Shown: positions 52,560 to 64,000, numbered from the stretch's first letter. The stretch is DNA of 64,000 nucleotides from Amblyomma americanum (GCF_052857255.1 NC_135505.1:23542269-23606268); one strand, 5' to 3'. A program made the numbers and translations. The notes: generated by a model not told the origin, from the sequence alone.

Positions 52560-53345
52560 GAAAAGAAACGCAGCTCTTTCCAGTATAATGTTGATAACTC
52601 CCATATAAAACAAGTAGCGACCTATAAGCACATGGGTGTAACCCTCACCAGTGACCTTTGTGGGAAAACAGACATCACATGGATATGCTTTCCATCGTTT
52701 AAAAAGCTGTGTTTCCTAAAAACAAAGTGATACCGCACCCCATTTGATGAATAAACTTTTAACTTATCATAACTTTACCAGACCAAACCTTCAGAAAGCG
52801 TCCATCGTGTGGGACCCACGTTTAAAAAGGAATATCGAGCGCGTAGAGAAGATTCATAGAAAGGCGGTCGGGCTTATTTTAGCAAAAACAGACTGTCTTA
52901 CTCCCCCACTAAGCTCATGATATCTAATGACATTCCAACATTAGCACTACGCAGCAAATATAATCGCTTTTTGCACAACCGCACATTTTGACCAGCAAGA
53001 TAAACATGCGGGTACCTTTTTATGTGAAACGATTAAAAACACGTGTATCATGTTATTATCACTAACATTCTATAGGGTGTATTTCTGCAAAAACTAGCCA
53101 ACAAAATGTAGTTTTTCCGCGCACCACTGATGACTACAATTTTCTCTCAGAGAAATTTTCCTGATGCCAATAAACTTAAAGAAGCCTTGTAAATGTACCG
53201 GTCACACTGATATTATTTTTGTATAGTTTTATGTATATGCGGTGTAAAGAAATTTCGTGCTTGTTTGAATTGTATTTTGTCTCTTCCCACTCCTGCTTAG
53301 CCTAAATAAGGCAGGCAGTCCTGTGAAATAAAGGAATAAATGAGG
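52560..53345 (+). pseudogene. CR1-like LINE 3' remnant
   Basis: Fragments in shifting frames read YKHMGVTLTSDL, then KASIVWDPRLKRNIERVEKI with HRKAVGLILAKTDCLTPP, and IPTLALRSKYNRFLHN. This is the usual order of the post-RT region in CR1/Jockey-type LINEs. It ends in AATAAAGGAATAAATGAGG, a short repeated tail as in CR1 elements. Many stops. Clade assignment is tentative. Confidence 0.65.
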
Positions 53346-55500
53346 TTCACAACGCTAAATTTTGGCCACATCTCAGGTCTTGTGTGCACATGTATCGTGC
53401 TCTGAAACCAACGAAGTTTTCCTTTAGGCGTTTACTTTTAGCTGGCCAGCCTGTCTGCTGGCTCTCCGGTCGGCTTGCTGTTCAGTAAAGGGGGGGGGGG
53501 GGGGGGGGGGAGCGTGGGTAGATAGGTGCTCCGCAGTTGAGACAAAGTAACTCACACGACTGCGCCTTGACCAGCGGCCGACTTCTCTTGGCATGTGGGT
53601 CTTGTAATGATTCACAGCTTTTGGGGCGCACGTCAGCGCGCTTTCCAGCCTAGCAGCGTAGCGCAATAAGATGTTTCGCGATCGGTACGGAAGCAGCGCG
53701 AGGCCAAGCGACTGCAGAAGCTTCTTTTAGGCTACCTTGGTCCCTCAGCACTAGGTAGAGGGGTGGTAGATGTGCCGTCGAGGGGCAAATGAAGTCTACC
53801 GAGCCCATCCTCCAGAGCATGGAGCACCCCGCACACCAATACTAAACCGCCTCCTTCAATCGTCCACCACCTATCCGGAGGCAAGACCCCTCGTAGAAAA
53901 AAACCTTCGCCAACCACGCCAACCATGCGAGCACTTCACCCACCGCATGGTATCATCCTTATTGACAGCCTTGTTCTCTGGAAAAAGGTTTTGCTTCGAA
54001 GGTTACGCCTCCGTGTTACCCTCACCCCTCCGTTAACCTGGTATTGGCTGTCTCATTTTCATGCCCCCTTCGGCGTATTCTGCACCTACTGTCTGTTAGG
54101 TGGACACTGGACACCTGCACTGGACGTGTCCCTCTCTATACGCATTCTGTTAGAAGCACCTGCTTCAGTGCGGGCCGCGGCCACGTCGACCGCCGGATGT
54201 AGAAGGTTGGATCTCGTGGCCCCACCACCAGACGTTCCTGGCCTTCCTTCGGGAATCCTTCGTGTATCTATATATTTAGGGTACTACTTTACGCAGAAAC
54301 CATATGGTCGCAATAACAAAAATTTAGGAAGGGGAGGCACTTAAGCTCCGTATTAAGGGTATGATGTGAAGGGTTCCTTTCAGCGGCAAGGTAGTGGCAT
54401 AAAGCCCCTAAACTATTGCACTGAATGAACGTTCCTCAGCGGTTGAAAGGTAGCGCGCCCGGCTGATGACCTAAGGAACAACGGCTCCAATCCCGATTCG
54501 ACTATTTTTCTTTCATGCACAACTGCTTTTCTTTCTTCAGAGGCGCTAAGTCATGGTACTGGAATGACGTTACGACTTCTAAGACCAATGACAAATTTGT
54601 GATGGTTGTGGTGGAGTGTTCGAATTGCCCGCGCGAAATCGTTTGGTTATGACGTCACTACCCAGTAGGCCAATCCGGTTTTTCTGCTAGCAACATTGCA
54701 CCACAAAGACCACTCCAGGTTTTCTGCTGAAAGAGAAACGTAAAAGTATCGCCTCTTTTTATAAAAAAAAACTCATGATTTCTTTCTTTGGCACTGACGC
54801 CGCAATGTCACGATTGACTTTGCGTGCGTTTGCTGCATCAGCTTCATGTTGTGTTCAAAGGTGGTGCCGCTGACCTGAATACGTGTTATGCGTAGGAAGT
54901 TCACATCAAAGTCCATCGGGAAAGGGCGCACTACGAATAGGCCGTTCTACAGCTACCTCTGTGAAGACCCTCTGCAAAATGATAGGGGTATCTGCAGCTC
55001 ACGTATCTCCCACCATAGTGCAACACCCTGAGGTCAACCCTGATCATGTGACCACAGGAGGCACAACCCCTAGAGAACCGACGCCCGGCAAACATTCCCA
55101 TGTCCACCTCAACAACTTCAGCTTATGCAACGACGACGATGACGACCCCGGAGAAAGTATCCCAAAGCGCTGTCACTGCAAACATCGCCGAGCACATAGC
55201 CAAAACCTCCGAGACAGCGAAACGAGCAATAGCCAGCGAAGATTTTCTTGCCCACACGCTTCCTCATGGGTCCAGGCCCACGGTTGACCAGCGCATCCAA
55301 TCGACAGAAGCGGGCACAAGATAGCCATAATAGAGACTTTTTGGGGGTTTCGTCGAGAAACTGGGCTGCATTTCTTCCCGTGACTTTATCTGCTACGTCC
55401 GCATAGCTTTCCTTGAGTTGTGCGCAGTGACACATTCGCTCAATGATGAAAATAGGCATGCGAGGGGGAGCAGTGCGCTTTACCCATCTTGAAAAAATGA
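53346..55500. other. Unassigned DNA with a poly-G run and a tRNA-like relic
   Basis: A G run lies at 53490-53510. Around 54437-54505, GGTAGCGCGCCCGGCTGATG and CTCCAATCCCGATTCGAC suggest a decayed tRNA or SINE head. Frames at 53770-54344 and 54883-55324 are open but resemble no family I know. The latter may be LINE ORF1 debris, since it precedes a LINE ORF2 remnant. Confidence 0.35.
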
Positions 55501-56854
55501 AGGAAGAAAGAAGAAGACGTGCTGTTGCTCCTGGATACGATGGGGTCTCTATAGGTATCTTGAAGTCTGTTGAGGAAGTCTTTACCTCTGATGTTTTGCA
55601 TATTGTGAATGTGTCCCTTGAGACAACATGGCTCCTTCATCAATGGAAAACTACGAAAACAATCTTACTTCTCAAAGATCCTAAGAAGGGTTTCGTAATC
55701 GATAACACTCGGCCAATTTCCTTCTTGTCTAATTTAGTAAAACTTATTGAACGCATTGTTCACAGCCGTCTTACAGATCACGTTATTGCATTACAAGCCT
55801 TCAATGCTCCTTAGATTGGGTTTCGTCGTTGGTGCTTGATCTGGACTGCTCATTTAGATTTGGAAAGCAGAATTAGCGTTGCAATGGAGAAGAAAGAGGT
55901 CGCGGCTTTAGTCACTTTCGATATCGCTAAAAAATATGACACCGTTGAGCATTTTATACTATTGAGAAAGTTTGACGAAATTCGACCGCTTTTTACATAC
56001 TTGTATGGGTACAGGAATTCTTAAAAAGAAACGTTTCTTCTGTGGTTCCTTCAACTCCGAAACTTTTTCTCAGACTAGAGGTGCGCCTCGGCGAGCGGTT
56101 CTGTCCTCTTTTTTGTCTAACATACTTATGCGGGACACACCTATTCAAAGTGATATCAAAGTTTAGGCCCATGTGTATGCGAATGACATAGCCTTTTTTG
56201 CTTCTCCTAAAGCCATTCATTCACTATACAAGCTAATGTAAGCCTACCTCAGGGCCCTGGAAGTATGACTGGGTAAGTTTCATTGAACAAATCTTCCGTT
56301 CTCGTTTTTCCTGCAGCGTCTCCTCTTTATATCTGTCTATTGTATTGTGGCGCTCAAATCCCGCAAGTTGTATCCTTAAAAAGTACCTAGGTGTAATATA
56401 CGACCCTCATCTAGACTGGCAACGTCATATCACAAGTATAGTCCTCAAAGGTGAGTGAGCTCTCGGTCGCCTGACGCGAATCAGCAATAAGAAATTCGGT
56501 ATTCGCAGAGACACTCTCTTATTTCTCTATAAGACTTCCGTAAGACCAATTTGGAGTTCGGTTGCATTCTGTTCTCTGAGTGTCCTAGATACAATATTCA
56601 ACCTCTGGTTCTTTTGGAGCGGCGTGCTCTACGGCTTTGCTTGGGTTTGCCAAAATCAGTGGAAAACTGTGCCCTCTTTCTGGAAGCCCGTGTACTGGAC
56701 TTGAACTCTCGCTTCCATCTTCTCACAGTGCTCACCTTCTTGCGGGGACATGAGCATAACCCTGGAATGGCTCCACCAATTTTAAAACGAAAAGCTTCAG
56801 TACGCTATAGGTAAATCAGTCATCGCGTAAGTCGGGAAATGACCTTGAACAACC

Positions 56855-57088
56855 TTCAGCCCAGCCACGTTGGCCGTGTGTGGCCATATGTGGTACAGTT
56901 ATGGTGTCGAAACCCTGAACTTGACCCATGACCTTTAGTTAACCTTTGACATTGGGTGGCCTTTGGGTTGGCCTTTGACCCTGAGAACATGCGATGGGGT
57001 AATGTGAATCCACGTGATAACATCCGATCGGCGTGCCGTAAGACAGTGTGATACCACGTCATAGCCACGTGGTCGTGTGGCCATATAT
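56855..57088. repeat. Repeat carrying GACCTTTG motifs, flanking the mariner
   Basis: Variants of TGACCTTTAGTTAACCTTTG and GGCCTTTGACCC alternate, and CACGTGG/CCACGTG words occur near both ends. It is foreign to the LINE remnant and appears to be the sequence the mariner landed in (CCATATATA target). Confidence 0.45.
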
Positions 57089-57299
57089 ACTTTTGTCCGT
57101 AAAGTTTCGAGACTGATTTATTTTCGTCTCTAGAAATAATTCCCCAAAACAAACGTTGGCGCATATGTGTAGCGCCATCTTTTCGGGCTAACCTGAATAT
57201 TTGTGTTAATTCCTGTCGCAGCCGCTAGATGGCGCTACATGTACAAAAATACGTTGTCACTAGTCGTCTGCGCATTCTACTTTGAGTGAATGTGGAGAG

Positions 57300-58340
57300 A
57301 TGGACGTCCACCTCGAACGGCGTGTAAACATAAAATTCCGCGTGAAGCTTGGCAAGACAACCACACAGACGAATCAGCTCTTTCGTGACGCTTACAGCAA
57401 CGAGATATCGCGGGTGCAAGTTTTCGAGTGACACAAGAGGTTCGTTTCGGGGAGAACGTCGGTGGAAGACGACTCAAGGCAGGGCCGCCCTTCAAAATAA
57501 CGTGGCTCGGATCAGGGAAATCGTACAGCAAGACCGCACCATTACAGTCCGCATGCTATCAGATGCTCTCGACATTAGTAAGACAACATGTCACCAAATT
57601 TTGCGTGAGAACTTGGGGAAACTAAAGCAGAGTGCTAGACTTGGGCCGCACTCCCTCACGCAAAACCAGAAGGACACGCGGGCATCAGTGAGCGTTGATT
57701 TGCTCTCCGAGGCAGAGCAGGATGCTGCATTCATCGACAGCATCACTGCTGAAGACGAAACATGGTATTTGCAATACTAAAAAGAGCTTCAAATGGGCCT
57801 AGTTGGTTTGTAATCTTCGATACTTTTATTGCGCTACTCAGAGTTTACACAAACAAGAACGGCACATGTGCCCTGTCTGTATGTGTCGTTCTTGTTTGTG
57901 TAAACCATGAGTAGCGCAATAACAATGTCGAAGATTTTCAATACGATCCTCAAACAAAGAGGCAGAGCTCTAAATGGCGGTCCACAAGCTCTCCGGCGTC
58001 GTGAAAGGTGCGGCGACAGAGGACCAAAAAAAAGACGATGCACCACAGGCGTGATGCACTGGGACACCGTCGCCCTGACTTATTGTCATCTGGACAATGG
58101 AACTTTCTCCACGATAACGCAAAGCCGCACACTGCTCTAAGCGAAGCCAAATTTCTGGCCAAGCACAGCATTCCTGTACTTCCCCATTCGCCATACTCGC
58201 CTGACCACTCCACATGCAATTTTTTCCTGTTTCCTCGTGCGAAGAGAGCCAGAAAAAGTTCGGTGGATGGAGAGTGTGGAGGCCATTCAAGACACCACGA
58301 CAAAAGAGCTGAAAGCTAGCCCTACCAAAAGAAGAGTTTT
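57300..58340 (+). pseudogene. mariner transposase, stops and lost catalytic residue
   Basis: Starts MDVHLERRVNIKFRVKLGKT at 57300. A stop falls after RVQVFE in place of the Trp of the usual EWHKRF. It continues RFVSGRTSVEDDSRQGRPS, and in a shifted frame VARIREIVQQDRTITVRMLS, LDISKTTCHQILRENLGK and ITAEDETWYLQY (first Asp in DETW). After the foldback: FLHDNAKPHTALSEAKFL (second Asp) and SPYSPDHSTCNFFLFP. Here the third catalytic position, normally Asp in this D34D family, reads Asn (CNFF). With stops, frameshifts and that substitution it cannot be active. Confidence 0.88.
57794..57935. mobile_element. Foldback insertion inside the mariner
   Basis: GGGCCTAGTTGGTTTG (57795) leads into inverted arms: about 57814-57865 with TTGCGCTACTCAGAGTTTAC, and 57882-57935 with GTAAACCATGAGTAGCGCAA. 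The loop is ~16 bases. Flanking mariner text is partly repeated (TTGCAATAC before, TTCAATACGATCC after), consistent with an imperfectly kept target duplication. Confidence 0.78.
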
Positions 58341-60063
58341 CCAGCTGTTTCCATGACATCAAGAAGCGTTGGAAGCTGTGTGTAGACTGCAATGGAGACT
58401 ATTTCGAAGGGGTGCTGCTCAAATGAGTTCAATGTTAAAGGCATTTTTTTAATAGACTCAGTCTCGGAATTTTACGGACAAAGGTCAGAACAGCTTTCGC
58501 GAGCGTGTGGCGGAACTGCCATGGTCGAGCCTCAGGCGCTTAGCAAGCGTGCTTGCTTTTCGCTGAATTTCAAGGTTAGCGAAGTTAAGCCACTGCCAAT
58601 TTTTTTTAATGCCGAGCTTTGTTTCTAAATAAACATTGCCGGCTCTACAAACTGCCTCAATTTTTTTTTACAGAGCACCTGTTGTCTAGAATTGCAGTCT
58701 AAATCAGGTACGTGCAATGCGTTAGCAATGCGCAGGCTGCAGTAGCGGTTTTCTTCGACCATACGCTGCCGCTATATGCGGAGCACTTATCTGTCAATGT
58801 GTTAAATGGTCTCTTGGAGGAACAACTGTTCCAGCATCCAAGCCATGCTGCTATTTTCACAGATGCCTCTCAAGAAGGCGAAAAAGCAGCAGTAGGTGTT
58901 CATTCCCACGCACTGGATTGGTCTTAAATATTCTATCCGGGTCCCTGATTATACATCATCTCTTGCTGCTGAATTTCTCGCAATTGGTATAGCCCTTCAA
59001 AACGTTCCTCGCAATATTACTCAATTAATCATTCCTTGGGACTGCCTCTCAGTCTTGACAGCGCTTGAAAGCTCGGAAATTAGTCTCTTGTACCGATCCC
59101 TAATGTACTTTGTGCCCCTTCATGTGCAAGAAGTGTGTTTACAGTTGTTCCCAGGGCACTGTAGCATTATTTCAAATTCAATGTCCCATTTCTTAGCGAA
59201 ATAAGCCATCAATGGGCCTGTTGCTCATGTCGTTCCGAACCTCACCCTGCTGACCACGACCCGTTATGAACGGTACCAAATGCACCAGTACCTGAGCCAT
59301 GAGCCGCTCCTTGCTACAGTAGACTTTGAACACTTAAAATTCCCGTGGAACATTCGTTCATGCGCTTCAAGGCAATGTGAGGTTTCCATGACGCTGTTGC
59401 GCTGCAGGATTCCTCGTCTCATTAAATATTGAGACGAGGAATCTCTGGGTTCACGCCACCGCTCTGGGTTCACACCATCGAATCTATGTGCGTCGAGCGG
59501 CTACGTTGAAACGATAGATCATTTCATCCTCTCTTGCCGGCGGTTTGCAGGGAAGAGAATTCAGTTTTTGTAAAATCCTCTCGCTCATTTAGGGCTGCCG
59601 TTTACTCTTTCTGTCCTCCTCTCCTTCGGTGCAACCGTCAAAGGGCATGGCATTAGGCAGGTATGTGAGCTTCTTCACAGGTATGTCAACGAAACCGGAA
59701 GTATTTTGTGTTAACTTTGCGCTGCCTAACTTTTCTCACAAAATTATTTTATTTATGGTTATTCCTTTAAAATTTATTAATTTGCGCTTTGTTTCTTCGA
59801 TTTTCATTCCGATTCCCTCAAGTTCTTTCAAAATTCGTTACTTATATTCACAGATTCCTCTATTTATATGTATCAGCCAATTGAGATAAACCTCGATGAA
59901 TTTTCTCCTGTTTAGATCCGCACCAAACCCTGGCCAATCCCCCACCGTGGGGATGCGCCCTCGCTTTTGAGGCAACAACAACAACAACAACAACAACAAT
60001 CAGACATTCGCCGGTGTACGAACTTCTATTTTGCTCATGCATGGAAATATGAGAATAATTCGA

Positions 60064-60250
60064 AAACGCGGGCTCGATCCCGACCACGGCGGTCATATTT
60101 CGAGGGAGGCGAAATTCCAGAGGCCCGTATACTGTGTGATTTCAGTGCCCGTTAAGGAACATCAGGTGGTGAAGATTATCCGGAGCCCTCTACTATACGG
60201 TCTCCCTCATAGCCAGAATAGCTTTCGGGCGATAAAGACCATAAAATCAT
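60064..60250 (+). mobile_element. Ruka-like SINE, 5'-truncated
   Basis: Begins in the B box (GCGGGCTCGATCCCGACC), continues GGCGGTCATATTTCGAGGGA and the family body, and ends in CATAAAATC. The A box is missing. Confidence 0.8.
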
Positions 60251-61334
60251 GAAATTAAACGAGAAGATTTCTGAGGACTGGCAAGAGCAGGATAAAAATT
60301 AGTCATTTCCGTTGCTTCTTTGGCTTATTTTATTAGTGTTGTATTTTTGAACGCGTAAGCAGCGGTTCGGATACACTTTTTACTGCTACTTCATATAAGT
60401 CTATTTTTTTCGAGAAGCACTAACAGCACCCAAACTGTTTTCCATTTACCTCTGGATGTGTGTTTCCTTTTCTGTTGCATTCTTCGAGGCTTTTGAGTCA
60501 TAATCGCCGCTTAAATCACTCATTCCAGATTAATATTCCACTCGTAATTTATTTCCTAAACCAACGTTTACCTGTACGCAAATAATCTGCTATTCCCAGC
60601 TTCAGTATACATATAATCAATGATCATGTTCTAGGATATTATCTATCACAAAGATAATGTATAATCTATCAATATTCTCTCATCTATTGTAACCTTTTAG
60701 GTTTCATTTGAAGATGTTTTTTATGCAAATTCACAATTTAAAATCTTTCATATGAGTGGGGAGTACTGTAGCGTTGCACATACACAGAACACCAGATCGC
60801 GCGTCGGCAAATGCCAGGTTCTCCTCTTAGCCCATGCCGGATAAAGATGCAGGAAGCTTTTCATCATCATCACCGCTGTGCCGTCGTTCGTGTGACCCAC
60901 GTGTCGACAGAGTAGAAGAAAGAGAAGAAGGTGGGGTCGCATCACAAAAATCAGTGTGCGAAGAACGGGGTTAGAAGGAAAAGAACAAGTTCCAGACCTT
61001 CTAGGTGAGTGATCTTCTGATGTCGGGAGAAATCTTTCTTTTCCTGTGGTAGATCTGTGAACAACATTTCTCCAGGGCTAATGGTCCGAATATTGATTTA
61101 TATCGCAGCAAAAACATGCCGCCCTCACCCCTTCGCCCACGGTTATGTCAATAAAGTGGGCCGCTGGCAGAGCAGCTGCTCGCCTCCAAACGTGCCCTTC
61201 CGGTGCGTCATATATGAATTGTTCCTATCGAGCGAAGATATGACACATGTACTGGGCACCGACCCACCATGCCGCACCTTCGGCTGGAATGAAGCCCAGA
61301 AGATGGGACTTTCTTTCGAAAAATTTCTTTACGC

Positions 61335-61335
<1 letters not shown>
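60251..61335. other. Unassigned DNA upstream of the sulfatase exon
   Basis: No gene or repeat boundary recognised. AT-rich from 60300 to 60740. Confidence 0.35.

Positions 61336-61427
<92 letters not shown>
61336..61427. repeat. (AAT)n microsatellite
   Basis: About 30 uninterrupted AAT units. Frames through it encode only Asn, Ile or Tyr/Leu runs. Confidence 0.98.
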
Positions 61428-61429
<2 letters not shown>

Positions 61430-61811
61430 TACATGTAAAATGCATGAATGGGGATGACAGAAGCCAGCAGCCACAGAGGCCAAGGAGCAGCAGATATTTT
61501 TTTTGCAATTTTTGGTGTTGATCATTTTTTAATTTGTGATTATGATCAATGAATGGGGATGAGTTTTGCGGAAACATGCGATCGCAGGCATGCGTATCTT
61601 CCTCCTGACGTTCTTCCAAAGTAAGGTGCACAAATTACCGCTTTGCCAAATCATAATGAGTTCCGGTCCGACTGTGTCTTGTGTGCTGCAACAGTGCGCC
61701 GTCAAAGGAGAATGTCTCAAGTGTCCTTTCAGAATGTGGTGCCAACCACCGGCACTGTCGCGTTGGTTGGCCCACTGCAGGGATTCACAGCTTCATCTTC
61801 GACACAGTACG

Positions 61812-61910
61812 ATGCAGTTCCTCCTGGACTTAGTCACGGTGGTGGCGCTGGGCGTGGCGGTGAGGGCATCGCAGAGGCCACACGTCGTCATCATTGTCGC
61901 CGATGACCTG
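61812..61910 (+). CDS. Sulfatase-family gene, first coding exon
   Basis: Encodes 33 residues: a signal peptide (FLLDLVTVVALGVAVRA, predicted cleavage after VRA) followed by QRPHVVIIVADDL. RPHVV-(I/F)-x-(V/L)-ADDL is the N-terminal signature of arylsulfatases (B/I/J-like), whose two Asp residues bind the active-site calcium. The exon stops exactly at ADDL with a donor CTG/GTGAAT (phase 0), where family members continue with Gly-Trp-Asn-Asp. The rest of the gene, with the formylglycine cysteine, must lie right of the window beyond a repeat-filled intron. Family function: hydrolysis of sulfate esters, lysosomal or secreted. The start ATG is the only one giving a signal peptide. Confidence 0.75.
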
Positions 61911-62090
61911 GTGAATATCCTCAGCCCATGCTTTTTTTTTGGACGAGAATACTGTGCCGGCTGCCGACAAAATAACCACCAGTGAAATTTGCCGGCAGTT
62001 TCACCCCATTGGCTGACTCTGATCACATGAGGACACACAGCCAATAAAACGACACCGCGGTATTCTCTTCTTAGCTGTTTTGGTGGAAAT

Positions 62091-63040
62091 ATCATCATCA
62101 TTAGCATAACCATATGCCTGACTACGCACAAAGCCCTATCCCATGTCTCTCCAATTAACCTTGTCCTTTGCCAGCCGCACCCTCTGTATGGCCGCAAACT
62201 TCTTAATCTCCTCCACCCACCTAACTTTCTGTCACCCCCTGGTACTCTTGCCTTCTCTTGGAATTCACTCCGTTACCCTTAAGGACCAGCGGTTATCTTG
62301 CCTTCGCATCCCATGCCCTGTCGAAGCCAATTTCTTCCCCTTGATTTGGACTAGGATGTCATTAGCCCGCGTTTGTCCCCTCACCCACTCTGCCCGCTTT
62401 CGGTGTCTTGACGTTACGCATATCATTTTTCTTTCCATGCCTCGCTGCGTTGTCCTTAACTTGAGCTGAATCCTTTTTGTTAGCCTCCACGTTTCTGGCC
62501 CGTAGGTGAGTACTGGTAAGATACAGCTGTTGTATACTTTTCTATTGAGGGATATTGGTAAACTGCCGTTCATGATCTGAGCGAAGATGAGATATGCTCT
62601 CCACCCCATTCTTATTCTTATAGTTATTTCCCTCTCATGATCCGGATCAGCGGTCACTACCTGCCCTAAGCAGTCATATTCATTTACCACTTCAAGAAAC
62701 TCCCTACCAATTGTGAACTGCTTCCTTGCTACAATGTTGAACATTACTATGGTTTTCCGCATATTAATTTTTAGAACCACCGTTCTGCTCTGCCTGTGTA
62801 ACTCATTTATTATGCTTTGAATTTCATCTGCTGAGTGACTCAATAAAGCAATGTCAACAGCGAATCGCAGAGATTATTTAGGTATTCTCCATTTACTCTT
62901 ATCCCCAACTGTTCCCAATTCAGGCTTCGGAATACCTCCTGTAAACAGGCGCTGGCGACATCGTGTCTCCTTGCCTGACGTCCTTCCATGTTGGAATTTT
63001 ATTGCTGTCTTTACGGAGGACTATGTTAGCTGTGCAGTTG
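62091..63040 (-). pseudogene. RTE LINE 3' part, frameshifted
   Basis: The tail ATCATCATCA is at the left. Minus-strand frames read VVLKINMRKTIVMFNIVARK, CLGQVVTADPDHEREITIRI, LTYGPETWRLTKRIQLKL and MRRQDNRWSLRVTE, the RTE thumb and C terminus. The upstream part (62850-63040) matches the [10 protein letters not shown] region and the strand before it, out of frame. Same family as 14107-14990 but older. It lies in the inferred sulfatase intron. Confidence 0.82.
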
Positions 63041-63257
63041 CTATAGCAGTTACGATAGCAGAAACATTAATAGAAGAAAAAATACAAGGATGCCGTCCGG
63101 AGATCTGTCGATATATTCATTGTTATAGTGAAAACTTATATGAAAAAATAGCTTTCATAAGCGATTTGGTGCTCATGAACGCTTTTGCCCAGAATTGTTG
63201 GGCTTGATTCTTCCGGCTGCCGGCATCCATTTTCTTACCTTTTTGCCGGGTGGTTTT
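63041..63257. other. Unassigned spacer in inferred sulfatase intron
   Basis: No feature recognised. Confidence 0.4.
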
Positions 63258-63700
63258 ATCATCACCATCGTCATCAGCCTGACGAAGCCCACTGCGGGAC
63301 AAATGCCTTACCCATTTTGTTCTAGTTAATCTTGTGCCAGCTGATGCAAACTTATCCGATCTAACTTCCTAATCTGAGTAGAACTTGTCGGGCCAGTTGG
63401 CCCATTATGAATGCAAAGAAAGAACTGCACAAACAAATCAAGGGCGGCGAAGAGGCAAAGACGGACTGCTCTTGTGTGCGTCTTTGCCTCTTCGCCACCC
63501 GTGCCTCGTTTGCGCAGTTCTTTCTCAACTAATCTGATCCGCCCACCTGATTTTCTCGCTACCCCAGATACGCTTACCTTTTCTAAGAATCCACTGCGTT
63601 ACCTTAAGAGAACATCGGCAATTTCCTTCCTCTTTGCATTACAAGGCCTGCTGCCCACACACATTTCTTCTTTATTTCAACGTCATTAACTTCAAGTCTT
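63258..63700 (-). mobile_element. Diverged RTE-like 3' end split by a foldback
   Basis: Begins at ATCATCACCATCGTCATCAG with CCTGACGAAGCCCACTGCGG, the complement of an RTE-type tail and 3' end. It continues after the foldback with CTAATCTGATCCGCCCACC and CCACTGCGTTACCTTAAGAG, as in other RTE copies but diverged. Confidence 0.7.
63378..63528. mobile_element. 151-bp foldback with 9-bp TSD
   Basis: Inverted arms (about 63417-63462 and 63474-63526) include AGAACTGCACAAACAAATC with its mirror and GGCGAAGAGGCAAAGACG with its mirror. A leader carries GGGCCAGTTGGCCCATTATG. CTAATCTGA flanks it at 63369-63377 and 63529-63537, and the intact RTE wording is restored when it is removed. Confidence 0.88.
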
Positions 63701-64000
63701 TTGATGATTACTGCCGAAAAAATTTTAACTTGGCTACAATGTTTCTAGATGCGCTTGGTATGCCACAAAACTAATCGGGAGGGGTGCCCTTGTTACAGGA
63801 GTTTAAAAAGTCCTGTAGCAGATGACGCGTGCGCCCGGTTCCATGCTGCGTATTAGCCAACTTACCGGATATGACGTAGGTGCGATGTCCCGAGTAGCAT
63901 CCTCAAGCCGGACCCACTGAAGTGACGGATTACGGATGACATGCAGGAAGTGAAATTCTGGAATCTCAAATGCGGCTTGGCGGTCCTAGCTTTGGGACTG
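63701..64000. other. Unassigned right edge
   Basis: No gene or repeat recognised in the last 300 bases. Confidence 0.4.

Larger units (their letters stand above)
57090..58485 (+). mobile_element. irritans-type mariner transposon, inactive
   Basis: Inverted termini TTTGTCCGTAAAGTTTCGAG (57092) and the complement of 58459-58483 match in about 23 of 25 bases. The left flank is TATA-rich, as expected for TA targeting. The interior holds a broken transposase and a foldback insertion. Confidence 0.85.
55510..59998 (+). pseudogene. Decayed LINE of the element 2 family, split by other repeats
   Basis: Plus-strand remnants follow the order of element 2 ORF2. RT (55520-56820): APGYDGVSIGILKSV, NTRPISFLSNLVKLIERIVH, FDIAKKYDTVEH, SQTRGAPRRAVLSSFLSNIL, VYANDIAFFAS and LERRALRLCLGLPKS. 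RNase H (58712-59204): FTDASQEGEKAAVGVHSHAL, AAEFLAIGIALQNV, LFPGHCS. Zinc cluster (59440-59560): ETIDHFILSCRRF. The 3' UTR shares the GGCCAATCCCCCACCGTGGG wording with element 2 and ends in (CAA)n at 59971-59998. YADD has become YAND, and stops are common. A repeat plus mariner block (about 56830-58690) interrupts it. Confidence 0.85.

Noticed and set aside
53770..54344. Possible protein-coding region from overlapping open frames
   Set aside because: No recognisable motif, no splice or poly(A) signals, and two frames compete; left as unassigned.
61208..61631. Frames with long Asn, Ile, Tyr or Leu runs
   Set aside because: Translations of the (AAT)n microsatellite.

Overview
The window looks like intron and intergenic DNA from a large, repeat-rich arthropod genome, most likely a hard tick (Ixodidae). 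I infer this from tRNA-derived SINEs resembling the Ruka-type SINEs of ticks, I-like and RTE-like LINEs, several Penelope-like elements (PLEs), and very sparse host coding sequence. There are no bacterial operons, rRNA genes or CRISPR arrays. Names were recognised by eye from translated motifs. No database search was run, and element boundaries are approximate unless target site duplications (TSDs) are given.

Layout. 1-4.75 kb: a plus-strand I-like LINE cut by the window edge. 5.07-10.49 kb: a full-length minus-strand I-like LINE with both ORFs open and a 10-bp TSD. 11.2-17.3 kb: a stack of remnants (PLE, two LINEs, SINEs, an RTE 3' end, a foldback, Ty3/gypsy integrase). 17.3-27.3 kb: mostly unassigned DNA, holding a CpG-rich stretch near 18.6-19.06 kb and, at 25.19-25.40 kb, the best small host gene, a 70-residue Met-rich secreted peptide. 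27.5-38.8 kb: RTE copies broken by SINEs, a gypsy fragment, two PLEs and (TA)n tracts. 38.95-39.77 kb: a hAT-like non-autonomous element packed with TATCGATA palindromes. 40.47-46.02 kb: a long-arm foldback element split by a PLE and by a LINE, the PLE itself holding a second LINE copy.

46.02-52.36 kb is the most interesting unit: an ISL2EU-like (PIF/Harbinger-related) DNA transposon with 13-bp terminal inverted repeats. It carries a three-exon THAP/HTH/DDE transposase gene facing a two-exon gene for a SWIM-YqaJ nuclease-PHD protein. Each gene has exactly one in-frame stop in an otherwise open frame, and a 1.6-kb LTR-like insertion sits in transposase intron 1. 52.5-60.25 kb: a CR1-like LINE tail, then a decayed relative of the 5-10 kb LINE interrupted by an irritans-type mariner that itself holds a foldback, then a SINE. 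61.81-61.91 kb: the first coding exon of a sulfatase-family gene running off the right edge. 62.09-63.7 kb: two RTE tails, one split by a 151-bp foldback with a 9-bp TSD.

Most of the DNA is mobile elements nested inside one another, so relative ages can be read from the nesting. The recurring new-looking pattern is a family of short foldbacks, several with clear TSDs, that share the motif ACCAACTAGCCC with PLE ends. They look like PLE-derived non-autonomous elements.
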